Position numbers and translations under genes: made by a program. DNA of 64,000 bases from Rhizobium lentis (lineage in GTDB: Bacteria; Pseudomonadota; Alphaproteobacteria; Rhizobiales; Rhizobiaceae). The notes beneath the pieces are model-generated. The model had not been told where the DNA came from and made no database searches. It saw only the letters and a program-made list of their open reading frames with translations. Positions 26,571-36,467 of the stretch are shown piece after piece. Numbering within the stretch: the first letter of the stretch is position 1; each line of letters begins with the position of its first letter. Where the stretch lies: positions 310,001 through 374,000 of the forward strand of contig NZ_JACHBD010000003.1 in the NCBI RefSeq assembly GCF_014200175.1, given 5' to 3'.

Positions 26571-27446
26571 ATGGATAATGACCCCCAGAGGCACGCACGT
26601 GTGCCGCGCGATTTCGAAAGCCTGCGCAGCACCATCATCGAGCGCAAGGCGAGCATGCCGAAGCGGCTGGCGCAGGTCGCTGCCTTCGCGCTGGGCAATC
26701 CCGACGAAATCGCCTTCGGCACGACGGCGAGCATCGCCGCTGCCTCCGACGTCCAGCCCTCGACCCTGGTGCGCCTGGCACACCATCTGGGTTATGAAGG
26801 CTTTTCCGATCTCCAGAGCATCTTCCGCGAAAGGCTGCGCGACCGGACACTGAGTTACGAAGAACGGCTCGTCACTCTGGAGCAGGCGAGCGGCGACGAC
26901 GAGGACGCGAACCTGCTCTCCGGCTTCATTGCCGCGGCAAGCCAGTCGGTCAACCGGCTGGCGGCGACCGTGCAGAGCGATACGTTCACGAAAGCGGTGG
27001 ATATCCTGGCCGCCGCCGAAACGATCTATCTGATCGCCAAACGACGCTCCTATCCGCTGACGGCGCATATGACCTACGCTTTTTCCAAGCTCAACATCCG
27101 CCACCAGATCGTCGCCTCGCCGAACGGCGTCGATCCTGAGATGGTGCAGTTCGCAACGCCGAAGGATGCGGCGATCGCGGCAAGCTTTTCGCCTTATGCG
27201 GCCGACAGCCTCAGCCAGAGCCAGGAGCTTGCCGACCGCGGCGTCCCCATTATCGCGATCACCGACTCGGCCTTCTCGCCGCTTGCCGCCTGCGCCACCC
27301 ATTGGTTCGAGGTGGCGGAGGCCGATTTCGCCGGCTTCCGCTCCCTGTCGGCCTCGATGGCGCTCACCATGGCGCTGCCGGTCGCCATCGCCGAGCGGCG
27401 GCGCAAGCGACAGCACGCAAAAGCGGGAAAAGCGAAAATGGAATAA
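26571..27446 (+). CDS. iolR: inositol catabolism repressor IolR (RpiR family)
   Basis: 291 residues. An N-terminal RpiR-type helix-turn-helix (LAQVAAFALGNPDEIAFGT to QPSTLVRLAHHLGYEGF) and a C-terminal sugar-isomerase (SIS) domain that senses a phosphorylated ligand. In S. meliloti IolR represses the iol genes and is relieved by an inositol catabolite. Here it heads iolCDEB and is divergent from iolY, with operator-like palindromes on both sides of the gene. The DNA-binding and effector assignments are by analogy. Confidence 0.9.
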   Translation: MDNDPQRHARVPRDFESLRSTIIERKASMPKRLAQVAAFALGNPDEIAFGTTASIAAASDVQPSTLVRLAHHLGYEGFSDLQSIFRERLRDRTLSYEERLVTLEQASGDDEDANLLSGFIAAASQSVNRLAATVQSDTFTKAVDILAAAETIYLIAKRRSYPLTAHMTYAFSKLNIRHQIVASPNGVDPEMVQFATPKDAAIAASFSPYAADSLSQSQELADRGVPIIAITDSAFSPLAACATHWFEVAEADFAGFRSLSASMALTMALPVAIAERRRKRQHAKAGKAKME

Positions 27447-27453
27447 ACATTCC
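27440..27453. promoter_or_regulatory. IolR operator, perfect palindrome
   Basis: GGAATAAACATTCC matches GGAA-N6-TTCC exactly. It overlaps the iolR stop codon and lies immediately upstream of the -35 box of iolC. Confidence 0.65.
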
Positions 27454-27456
27454 GAA

Positions 27457-27485
27457 TTGACAAAATATCGGAACCAATGTTTCAT
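27457..27485 (+). promoter_or_regulatory. iolC promoter
   Basis: A consensus -35 box TTGACA (27457-27462), 17-base spacer, and TTTCAT (27480-27485) as -10. The second IolR site covers the spacer end and the -10, so repressor binding would block polymerase. Confidence 0.55.
27470..27483. promoter_or_regulatory. IolR operator, second site
   Basis: GGAACCAATGTTTC fits the IolR pattern with one mismatch. Its centre is 30 bases from that of the perfect site, about three helix turns, so both could be bound on the same face. Confidence 0.55.
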
Positions 27486-27537
27486 TATTGTAATTCGCAG
27501 GCACTGGAAGCCGCGCAAAATCTAGCGGGAGGACATC

Positions 27538-29472
27538 ATGGTACAATCGAATCCGGGTTTACAGCCGGAGCCGGCGCTTGATGTAATCACCATCGGCCGC
27601 TCCTCGGTCGATCTTTATGGTCAGCAGATCGGCTCGCGGCTGGAGGATATCGCCTCCTTTGCCAAATCCGTCGGCGGCTGCCCGTCCAATATCGCCATCG
27701 GCACGGCGCGGCTCGGCCTCAAATCCGGCCTCATCACCCGCGTCGGCGACGAGCAGATGGGACGCTTCATCCGCGAGCAGGCGGCGCGCGAAGGGGTCGC
27801 GACGGACGGCATCGTTACCGACAAGGAACGGCTGACGGCGCTCGTGCTGCTTGCGGTCGAGGCTGAGGGCGTATCGCCGATGATCTTCTATCGTTCCGAC
27901 TGCGCCGACATGGCGCTTGAGGAAGGCGATATCGACGAAAATTTCATCAAGTCGTCACGCGCCGTTCTCGTATCCGGCACGCATTTCTCGCGGCCGAATA
28001 CCGAGGCCGCGCAGCGCAAGGCGATCCGCATCGCCAAGGAGAACGGCCGCAAAGTAATCTTCGACATCGACTACCGGCCGAACCTCTGGGGCCTTGCCGG
28101 CCATGCCGAAGGCTTCGAGCGCTACGTGAAGTCCGACCGCGTCTCCTCGAAGATGAAGGAGACGCTGCCCGATTGCGATCTCATCGTCGGCACTGAAGAG
28201 GAAATCCTGATCGCTTCCGGCGCCGACGACGTGCTCGGCGCGCTGAAGGAAATCCGCCGCCTGACGCCGGCGACGATCGTGCTGAAGCGCGGCGCCATGG
28301 GCTGCATCGTCTATGAGGGGCCGATCGCCGACGACCTCGAAGCCGGCATTGTCGGCCAGGGTTTCCCGATCGAGGTGTTCAACGTGCTAGGCGCCGGTGA
28401 TGCCTTCATGTCCGGTTTCCTCCGTGGCTTCCTGCGCGACGAACCGCTGAAGACCTGCGCCACCTGGGCCAATGCCTGTGGGGCTTTCGCCGTCTCCCGG
28501 CTGCTCTGCTCGCCGGAATATCCGACCTGGGCGGAGCTCGACTTCTTCCTGAAAACCGGCAGCAAACATCGGGCGCTGCGCAAGGACGAGGCGATCAACC
28601 ATATTCATTGGGCATCCACCCGGCGTGGCGACATCCCGCTGCTGATGGCGCTGGCGATCGATCACCGCTCGCAACTCGTCAGCGTCGCCGATGAAGTCGG
28701 CGTCGGCCACGAGAAAATCGTCGCCTTCAAGCGGCTGGCAGTCGAAGCGGCGGCGCGCGTTTCGAACGGCCGCGACGGTTACGGCATGCTGATCGACGAA
28801 CGCTTCGGCCGCGATGCCTTTTTCGATGCGGCGACGAAGAATTTCTCCTGGATCGGCCGGCCGGTGGAATTGCCGGGTTCCAAGCCGCTGCGCTTCGAAT
28901 TCAGCCAGGATATCGGTTCGCAGCTTGTCGAATGGCCGCTCGGCCATTGCATCAAATGCCTGTGCTTCTATCATCCCGACGACCCGGCCGAATTGAAGAG
29001 CGAGCAGCAAGAGAAGCTGCGCACGCTGTTCGAAGCCGCACGCAAGGTCGGCCGCGAGCTGCTGGTCGAGATCATCGCCGGCAAGAACGGACCGCTTACC
29101 GACGATACGATCGCGACCGCGCTGGAAGAACTTTATGCGCTCGGCATCAAGCCGGACTGGTGGAAGCTGGAGCCGCAAGCCTCCGGCGAAGCCTGGAAGA
29201 AGATCGACGCGGTGATTGCCAAAAATGATCCATGGTGCCGCGGTATCGTGCTCCTGGGCCTCGAGGCGCCCGCCGAGGAACTGATCTCCTGCTTCGAGGC
29301 GACGCTGGCGGCTCCTTCGGTGAAGGGCTTCGCCGTCGGCCGGACGATCTTTGCCGATGCGGCGCGCGCCTGGCTTTCGGGCGCCATGAACGACGAGGAG
29401 GCGATTGCCGACATGGCCGGCCGCTTCCGGCAACTGACAGAGGCGTGGCTGAAGACACGCGGGCTTCAGTAG
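27538..29472 (+). CDS. iolC: 5-dehydro-2-deoxygluconokinase fused to a DUF2090 domain
   Basis: 644 residues in two parts. Residues about 15-330 are a PfkB sugar kinase: ITIGRSSVDLYG, GGCPSNIAIGTARLG and the catalytic NVLGAGDAFMSGFLRG. Residues about 345-640 are a DUF2090 aldolase-like barrel starting MALAIDHRSQL. The kinase phosphorylates 5-dehydro-2-deoxygluconate in myo-inositol breakdown. Because the operon has no iolJ, the fused barrel may act as the next-step aldolase; this is inference. GGGAGGAC precedes the start. First gene of iolCDEB. Confidence 0.93.
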   Translation: MVQSNPGLQPEPALDVITIGRSSVDLYGQQIGSRLEDIASFAKSVGGCPSNIAIGTARLGLKSGLITRVGDEQMGRFIREQAAREGVATDGIVTDKERLTALVLLAVEAEGVSPMIFYRSDCADMALEEGDIDENFIKSSRAVLVSGTHFSRPNTEAAQRKAIRIAKENGRKVIFDIDYRPNLWGLAGHAEGFERYVKSDRVSSKMKETLPDCDLIVGTEEEILIASGADDVLGALKEIRRLTPATIVLKRGAMGCIVYEGPIADDLEAGIVGQGFPIEVFNVLGAGDAFMSGFLRGFLRDEPLKTCATWANACGAFAVSRLLCSPEYPTWAELDFFLKTGSKHRALRKDEAINHIHWASTRRGDIPLLMALAIDHRSQLVSVADEVGVGHEKIVAFKRLAVEAAARVSNGRDGYGMLIDERFGRDAFFDAATKNFSWIGRPVELPGSKPLRFEFSQDIGSQLVEWPLGHCIKCLCFYHPDDPAELKSEQQEKLRTLFEAARKVGRELLVEIIAGKNGPLTDDTIATALEELYALGIKPDWWKLEPQASGEAWKKIDAVIAKNDPWCRGIVLLGLEAPAEELISCFEATLAAPSVKGFAVGRTIFADAARAWLSGAMNDEEAIADMAGRFRQLTEAWLKTRGLQ

Positions 29473-29486
29473 CAATAGAATTAAAC

Positions 29487-29637
29487 CCCTCCCCAACCCC
29501 TCCCCACAAGGGGAGGGACTTAACTTGAGGCGCCGCCTCACGCCATCATCGAACATCCTTTGGATGAAACGTTGCGGCGGGAACGCAGAGAGGCGAACAG
29601 GTTAGCCCCTCCCCTTGTGGGGAGGGGTTGGGGAGGG
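29487..29637. repeat. palindromic intergenic element, copy 1
   Basis: 151 bases in the iolC-iolD gap bounded by a perfect 31-bp inverted repeat (29487-29517 and 29607-29637), with each arm holding an inner palindrome of CCCTCCCC and GGGGAGGG type. The inner flank GACTTAACTTGAGGCGCCGC resembles that of copy 2 at 32519-32674. Confidence 0.85.
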
Positions 29638-29672
29638 AAAAAGATAAAGAGTTAAAACTCCGGGAGACCCCG

Positions 29673-31523
<1,851 letters not shown>

Positions 31524-31588
31524 ATCATTGCTGTCATTTTTCGGAGGAGCGGAACCGCTCCTCCGCATTATCTTTAAGGAGAATGTTG

Positions 31589-32506
31589 ATGAAGGCCAAA
31601 CTCGGCATGTCGCCCATCGCTTGGTGGAACGACGACCTTCCAGAACTCAGCGACGATGTGTCCCTGGAGGAATGCCTGCGGCAGTCGCGCAGCGCCGGCT
31701 TTACTGGCATGGAGCAAGGGCGCCGTTTCCCGAGCAACCCGGAAGAAATGCTGCCGATCCTGCGCGCCGCCGACGTGACGCTGTGCGGCGGCTGGTTCTC
31801 CGGCACGCTGGTCAATGAGGAGCTTGCGGTCAACAAAGACCGCATCGCGCCGATGATCGAACTGTTCAAGGCAGTCAACGCGCCCTGCATCGTTTACGGC
31901 GAAGTCGGACGCTCCATCCAGGGCGACCGCTCAAAACCGCTCGCGACCAAGCCGCGCCTCGCCGACGACGAGATGAAGGCCTATGCGCGCCGCGTCACAG
32001 AATTCGGCGAATGGTGCGCCGAGCAGGGCATGCCCCTCTCGTACCACCACCACATGGCGGCCGTCGTCGAAACCGAGCCGGAGCTCGATGCCTTCATGCG
32101 CAATTCGGGCGAAGGCATTCCGCTGCTGCTCGATGCCGGTCATCTGGCTTTTGCCGGCGGCGACGTGCTGCGCGCCATCGACAATCACCATGCCCGCATC
32201 AATCATGTCCACGTCAAGGACATTCGCCAATCCGTGGTCGATGGGCTCGACCGCAGCCGGCAGTCCTTCCTCGACGCAGTAGCGCTCGGCGCCTTCACTG
32301 TCCCGGGCGACGGTTCGCTCGATTTCGGCGCCATCGTCCAGCGGTTCGCCGACCACGGCTACGAGGGCTGGTTCGTCGTCGAGGCCGAACAGGATCCGCG
32401 CAAAGCGCCGCCGCAGAAGATGGCCGAGATCGGCCATGCGGAATTGATGCGGGTGATGGCGGCGGCTGGCTATACGGTGGAAACGGAAGGTTTTCCCAAG
32501 GGATAA
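31589..32506 (+). CDS. iolE: myo-inosose-2 dehydratase
   Basis: 305 residues, xylose-isomerase-like barrel. The N terminus MKAKLGMSPIAWWNDDLPEL is characteristic of IolE; metal ligands are expected in SYHHHMAAVVET, LLLDAGHLAFAGGD and INHVHVKDIRQ, and in VVEAEQDPRKAPP. It removes water from 2-keto-myo-inositol. Two ATGs lie six bases apart; 31589 is preferred because AAGGAG (31576-31581) is seven bases from it and only one base from 31583. Confidence 0.95.
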   Translation: MKAKLGMSPIAWWNDDLPELSDDVSLEECLRQSRSAGFTGMEQGRRFPSNPEEMLPILRAADVTLCGGWFSGTLVNEELAVNKDRIAPMIELFKAVNAPCIVYGEVGRSIQGDRSKPLATKPRLADDEMKAYARRVTEFGEWCAEQGMPLSYHHHMAAVVETEPELDAFMRNSGEGIPLLLDAGHLAFAGGDVLRAIDNHHARINHVHVKDIRQSVVDGLDRSRQSFLDAVALGAFTVPGDGSLDFGAIVQRFADHGYEGWFVVEAEQDPRKAPPQKMAEIGHAELMRVMAAAGYTVETEGFPKG

Positions 32507-32518
32507 CGGAAAAGAAAA

Positions 32519-32674
32519 CCCCTCCCCAACCCCTCCCCACAAGGGGGAGGGACTTACTTGAGGCACCGCCCTGCTCCAGACAGCGCCACCTTGCAAAAGG
32601 AACGTCGCAACATGAGCGAGACAGCGCCGCAGATTAAGGCCCTCCCCCCTTGTGGGGAGGGGTTTGGGGCGGGG
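32519..32674. repeat. palindromic intergenic element, copy 2
   Basis: About 156 bases in the iolE-iolB gap with imperfect inverted arms (32519-32551 and 32640-32674) of the same CCCTCCCC type as copy 1, and the same inner flank GACTTACTTGAGGCACCGCC. The centre is different from copy 1. Confidence 0.8.
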
Positions 32675-32702
32675 ATTTTGTAGCGTACGAGGAGAAACAC
32701 CA

Positions 32703-33500
32703 ATGCCAAACCTCAAGGTGAAACCGTCCGGCACGCATGGCCGCGTCACGCATGTCACCCCTGAAAATGCCGGCTGGACCTATGTCGGCTTCGATCTGCA
32801 TCGCTTGAAGCCGGGCGAGACGGTTTCAGGAGAGACCGGCGATCGGGAAATCTGCCTCGTCTGGGTCACCGGCAAGGGCAAGGCATCGGCCGGCACCAGG
32901 GATTTCGGCACGCTCGGCGGCCGCATGAGCCCGTTCGAAGGCGCGCCGCATGCACTTTACATCCCGATGGAATCGACGTGGTCGGTGACGGCGGAGACCG
33001 ATCTCGAGCTCGCCGTCTGCTCGGCGCCCGGCGGCGGCACCTACCAGGCGAAGGAAATTCCGCCCGGCACGCATCCACAGGTGACGCGCGGCAAGGGCAC
33101 GAATGTGCGCTACGTTAACAATATCATGCCGGAGGACGACAGCTCGGCGCATTCGCTGCTCGTCGTCGAGGTGATCACGCCCGGCGGCCACACCTCCTCC
33201 TATCCGCCGCACAAGCACGACCAGGACGACCTGCCGAACGAGAGTTTTCTGGAAGAGACCTATTACCATCGCCTCAACCCGCCGCAGGGCTTCGGTTTCC
33301 AGCGCGTCTATACCGACGATCGTTCACTGGACGAAGCGATGGCGATCGAGGACGGCGACGTGACGCTGGTGCCGAAGGGCTACCATCCTTGCGCGGCAAC
33401 GCACGGCTACGATCTCTACTACCTCAACGTCATGGCCGGACCGAAGCGCATCTGGAAATTCCACAATGCCGCCGAGCACGAATGGCTGCTGAAAGCATAA
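32703..33500 (+). CDS. iolB: 5-deoxy-glucuronate isomerase
   Basis: 265 residues, a bicupin. The second cupin shows GHTSSYPPHKHDQD and EETYYHRLNPPQGF, metal-binding His and Glu, and ends VMAGPKRIWKFHNAAEHEW, a stretch conserved in IolB. It isomerises 5-deoxy-glucuronate to 5-dehydro-2-deoxygluconate, the IolC substrate. The start at 32703 follows ACGAGGAG. Last gene of the operon; iolA and idhA are not in this window. Confidence 0.95.
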   Translation: MPNLKVKPSGTHGRVTHVTPENAGWTYVGFDLHRLKPGETVSGETGDREICLVWVTGKGKASAGTRDFGTLGGRMSPFEGAPHALYIPMESTWSVTAETDLELAVCSAPGGGTYQAKEIPPGTHPQVTRGKGTNVRYVNNIMPEDDSSAHSLLVVEVITPGGHTSSYPPHKHDQDDLPNESFLEETYYHRLNPPQGFGFQRVYTDDRSLDEAMAIEDGDVTLVPKGYHPCAATHGYDLYYLNVMAGPKRIWKFHNAAEHEWLLKA

Positions 33501-33509
33501 GCGCGCCTC

Positions 33510-33535
33510 CGATCGCTAAATAATCTGACAGCGGC
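33510..33535 (+). promoter_or_regulatory. shared upstream motif, copy 1 (before DUF1127 gene)
   Basis: CGATCGCTAAA, six bases, GACAGCGGC. The same 26-base block occurs at 34728-34753 with 22 identical positions. Candidate operator of the AraC regulator lying between the copies. Confidence 0.5.
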
Positions 33536-33558
33536 AAGCCGCCGCTGATGGTTCACTG

Positions 33559-33581
33559 CCTCCATTCAACAAGAATGGAGG
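33559..33581 (+). promoter_or_regulatory. hairpin burying the ribosome binding site of the DUF1127 gene
   Basis: CCTCCATTC, loop AACAA, GAATGGAGG: a perfect 9-bp stem whose 3' arm is the GGAGG ribosome binding site (33577-33581) seven bases before the ATG. Translation should require opening of the stem. Confidence 0.6.
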
Positions 33582-33587
33582 ATCATC

Positions 33588-33812
33588 ATGCACAGCTCGA
33601 ATATCACCATAGCAGGCCGCAGCGTCCGTTCTTCGCATCACGGGCGCGGCCTGTTGCCTGCGGCAATTACGGCTGTCCGCTGGCTGGCACGCAAGGTCGG
33701 CGAAAGGCGCAACCGCAATGCGCTGATGGAACTTTCCGACGATCAGTTGAAGGATATCGGCCTTTCCCGGGGGCAGACGGAAAGCGACGTTCACGTCTAT
33801 AGCCGCTACTGA
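33588..33812 (+). CDS. DUF1127 (YjiS-like) small protein
   Basis: 74 residues. The C-terminal half RRNRNALMELSDDQLKDIGL followed by SRGQTESD is the DUF1127 consensus. The family comprises short basic alphaproteobacterial proteins; in some species members bind RNA and affect stress or phosphate metabolism. The gene has a strong GGAGG site sequestered in a hairpin and shares leader elements with the Cys-rich gene downstream of the AraC regulator. Confidence 0.85.
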   Translation: MHSSNITIAGRSVRSSHHGRGLLPAAITAVRWLARKVGERRNRNALMELSDDQLKDIGLSRGQTESDVHVYSRY

Positions 33813-33881
33813 ACACAGGCATCAGTCGTGATACTGTCCACGGGTCGCCTTGTCGGCGGCCTGTCCGGCTGGGAATATAGG

Positions 33882-34718
33882 ATGTCGCAGTTTTCAACAA
33901 CATTGCTCCTGGAAACAAAGACCGTCACCATTCGTGACATCGTCTGCAATGGCGAATGCCGGCATAAGAGCGACGAGGAATGCGCCCACAAGACAAGCCT
34001 CGTCTACCCCTATCGCGGCATCTTCATGCGGCATGTCGGCCGCGCCGATACGGTGGCTGAGGCCAATCAGATGCTGTTCTTCAATGCCGGCCAGAGCTAT
34101 CGGATCAGCCACCCGATCGAAGGCGGCGATGCCTGCATCGATCTGGCGGTTGACGAATCCATGCTCGAAGAGCTCGCGCCGAAGGACCAGGTGCAGCTGG
34201 GTGCGGCCTTTTCATTCCGCCGCCAGCGCCGCCGGATCGATCCGCGCGCGCAGGCGCTGGTCGCTCTGCTGCGTCACGGTCTCCGCCGCAACATCGCCGA
34301 AACGCTGGAGGCGGAAACATTGGCGCTGACGCTGGTGCGCCGTTCGCTCGGCGATCGCACATCGCATACGGCGGGCGCCAGCGCCGGCCGGCAGAAACTC
34401 GTCGACCGGGCAAAGCTGGTGCTTTCCTCCGATCTCGCGCGGCGCTGGACACTTTCGGAAATCGCCTCCGAGGTTGGCGTCTCGCCCGTTTATCTCACCC
34501 AGGTCTTCCAGCAGGTCGAGGCGACGCCACTTTACCGCTATCAGCTGCGGCTCAGGCTTGCCCGCGCACTCGATCTGCTCGGCCAGTGCGAGGATCTGAC
34601 CGCGCTTCGCCTCGATCTCGGCTTTTCCAGCCACAGCCATTTCAGCGCGTCCTTCAAGCAGTCCTTCGGGCAGACGCCGGCCGAATTCCAGCGCTCGGCG
34701 CAATTGCGGCGCAGGTAA
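33882..34718 (+). CDS. AraC-family regulator with N-terminal Cys/His cluster
   Basis: 278 residues. The C-terminal part (from about 185) holds two helix-turn-helix units: WTLSEIASEVGVSPVYLTQV and the second around LRLDLGFSSHSHFSASFKQ. The N-terminal domain has Cys22, Cys26, His28, Cys34 and His36 (VCNGECRHKSDEECAH), which looks like a metal or redox site. Start 33882 fits the family; a GTG at 33828 would add 18 residues. It lies between two small genes with matching leaders, its probable targets. Ligand unknown. Confidence 0.85.
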   Translation: MSQFSTTLLLETKTVTIRDIVCNGECRHKSDEECAHKTSLVYPYRGIFMRHVGRADTVAEANQMLFFNAGQSYRISHPIEGGDACIDLAVDESMLEELAPKDQVQLGAAFSFRRQRRRIDPRAQALVALLRHGLRRNIAETLEAETLALTLVRRSLGDRTSHTAGASAGRQKLVDRAKLVLSSDLARRWTLSEIASEVGVSPVYLTQVFQQVEATPLYRYQLRLRLARALDLLGQCEDLTALRLDLGFSSHSHFSASFKQSFGQTPAEFQRSAQLRRR

Positions 34719-34727
34719 GTTCGACAT

Positions 34728-34753
34728 CGATCGCTAAAGATTTCGACAGCGGC
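34728..34753 (+). promoter_or_regulatory. shared upstream motif, copy 2 (before Cys-rich gene)
   Basis: CGATCGCTAAA, six bases, GACAGCGGC, 22 of 26 identical to 33510-33535. A hairpin GTCCCG/CGGGAC (34784-34798) follows, then GGAGGATCATC, which is also found before the DUF1127 gene. Confidence 0.5.
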
Positions 34754-34819
34754 GATGCGGTCTTTGATGATCTTATGAAGACTGTCCCGATCCGGGACGA
34801 TCAACCGGAGGATCATCCA

Positions 34820-34981
34820 ATGAAGAAGTCGACCTGCGCTGCCTGCGACTGCGAACTCGGCACGGAGACGATTACCGTCAAGCTCGGCGGCAAGACCGTC
34901 GAGGTCTGCTGCCAGGAATGCGCCGCGGCGCTGAACGAAGCGGAAGCCGCGACATCGGCCGCTTCGGCAGACACGGAATAG
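34820..34981 (+). CDS. small Cys-rich YHS/TRASH-like protein
   Basis: 53 residues. Two cysteine groups, CAACDC (Cys6, 9, 11) and CCQEC (Cys30, 31, 34), are separated by a short beta hairpin (TITVKLGGKTVEV). The pattern C-x2-C ... G-K-x-V-x-x-C-x3-C resembles the metal-binding YHS/TRASH fold. The tail is Ala/Ser-rich. GGAGG lies nine bases before the ATG. The shared leader with the DUF1127 gene and the Cys cluster of the neighbouring AraC protein suggest a metal or redox response. Function unproven. Confidence 0.7.
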   Translation: MKKSTCAACDCELGTETITVKLGGKTVEVCCQECAAALNEAEAATSAASADTE

Positions 34982-35021
34982 AATATCCGGCAAGGCCGCG
35001 CACCGGCGCAGCTTTGCCATC

Positions 35022-36386
35022 TCAGGCAGGCAGAAGCCCGTAGCGCCAGCCGTGACGTTTCGCGTTTTGCGACAGAACCAGCACGGCCAGAACGACCATG
35101 CCGACTTCGGCGAAGACCGGCACCATCCAGATCCCCTGCTCGCCGAAAACGAAGGGCAGCAGGAAGGTAAGCGGCAAGGTGAAGAGATACGGCCGCGACA
35201 GCCCAAAGATCGCCGCGCGCGGCGCATCGCCGATCGACTGGAAATAGGACGACAGGATCAGCATCTGCCCGAAGAGAAAATAGGCGCCGATCGTCCAGGG
35301 CAGAATACGCCTAACCTCGGCGACAATGGCAGGATCGGCGACGAAGACGGCGCCGAGGCGGCCAGCCAAAAGTTCGACCGCGATCTCCACCAGGCTGCAA
35401 TAGACGAGCGCCGAAAGCATGGCGATCTGCAAGCTGCGGCCGACGCGACGCCCGAGGCCGGCACCGTGATTGTTGCCGGCAATCGTCTGCAGGGCGACGC
35501 TGAGGCCAAGCAGCGGCAGATAGGTGAAGGTCATGATCCGCGTGATGATGCCGTAAGCGGCGACCGTCGCGACATAATCTGCCACGCTCCAGAGCGAGAT
35601 ATTGACGAGAATGGCGGCGGATGCCAGCGATATGCCGATGAAGCCGAGGCTCATCGGCGCGCCGAAGGCGGCGATGCCGCGCCACTCGGCAAGGGCCAAT
35701 CCTCGAGAAGGTCTGAGTGCCGCCGCCCGGCGCCAGCGATAGGCAAGCACGGCAGCGAGACAGACGAATTGCGAGGCGATGGAGCCGGCGGCCGAACCGA
35801 GCACACCCCAATGCATAACGGCCATGAACAGCCAGTTGGCGAGGATGTTGAGCAGCGAGGCCGACAGCGTCACCAGCGTCATGAAACCGATCTTGCCTTC
35901 GCAGCGCAATCCGTCGAGATGCAGCGACAGAAAGAAGCTCACCGGCGCAAAGGCAATCATCGTGCCCATGAACAGCATGGCGCCATTGGCCACGGCGGGC
36001 GTGCCGGCACCGGTATCGATGATCTGGCGGCCGAGGGTCCAGTAGAGCATATTGAGGACCAGGGTGACGGCCAGCGCCAGCGTATGGGCGCCGGCAAATA
36101 CCCTGCCCGCGCTCTGGCGATCGCCGGCCCCGAGCCGGCGAGCGAGGATGCTCGCCATGCCGTTCGAAACGAGCGATTGCAGGGCGATCAGCAGCATCAG
36201 GCCCGGGAAAATCAGGCTGACGGCGGAGAGCGCATCAGGGCCGACATAGGCGCCGAGGAAATAGGCGTCGACGACGGTGAAGAGGCCGTTGAGCGTGGTG
36301 ATCGCGACGATCGGCACCGCCGTCCTGATGAAGACGCCCGGCAACCAGCCGGTGAGAAAAGCATTGCCCTGGGAAAGATCGGTCAT
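35022..36386 (-). CDS. MATE-family efflux transporter
   Basis: 454 residues with twelve predicted membrane helices in two repeats. MATE features include the N-terminal PIVAITTLNGLFTVVDAYFLG, LGAGDRQSAGRVFAGA in the first repeat and GNNHGAGLGRRVGRSLQIA in the second. It exports cationic drugs or metabolites in exchange for Na+ or H+. The gene converges on the Cys-rich gene with 40 bases between stops. Substrate unknown. Confidence 0.9.
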   Translation of the reverse strand: MTDLSQGNAFLTGWLPGVFIRTAVPIVAITTLNGLFTVVDAYFLGAYVGPDALSAVSLIFPGLMLLIALQSLVSNGMASILARRLGAGDRQSAGRVFAGAHTLALAVTLVLNMLYWTLGRQIIDTGAGTPAVANGAMLFMGTMIAFAPVSFFLSLHLDGLRCEGKIGFMTLVTLSASLLNILANWLFMAVMHWGVLGSAAGSIASQFVCLAAVLAYRWRRAAALRPSRGLALAEWRGIAAFGAPMSLGFIGISLASAAILVNISLWSVADYVATVAAYGIITRIMTFTYLPLLGLSVALQTIAGNNHGAGLGRRVGRSLQIAMLSALVYCSLVEIAVELLAGRLGAVFVADPAIVAEVRRILPWTIGAYFLFGQMLILSSYFQSIGDAPRAAIFGLSRPYLFTLPLTFLLPFVFGEQGIWMVPVFAEVGMVVLAVLVLSQNAKRHGWRYGLLPA

Positions 36387-36467
36387 GGAGAAATCCGTAC
36401 AATATGGCGAGCTCCGATCCGGGGTGACATCATCCGGATTCAGATGGCCTCAAGAATCAAAAGTGAT

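Noticed and set aside
29487-29637. Calling the iol gap elements RIME repeats
   Set aside because: They share the intergenic palindromic style, but I cannot match them to the published consensus from memory, so only a descriptive name is used.
34721-34753. ECF42 promoter near the Cys-rich gene (TCGACA at 34724 and 34743)
   Set aside because: The -35-like box faces the minus strand and has no properly spaced CGWC box leading to a gene.
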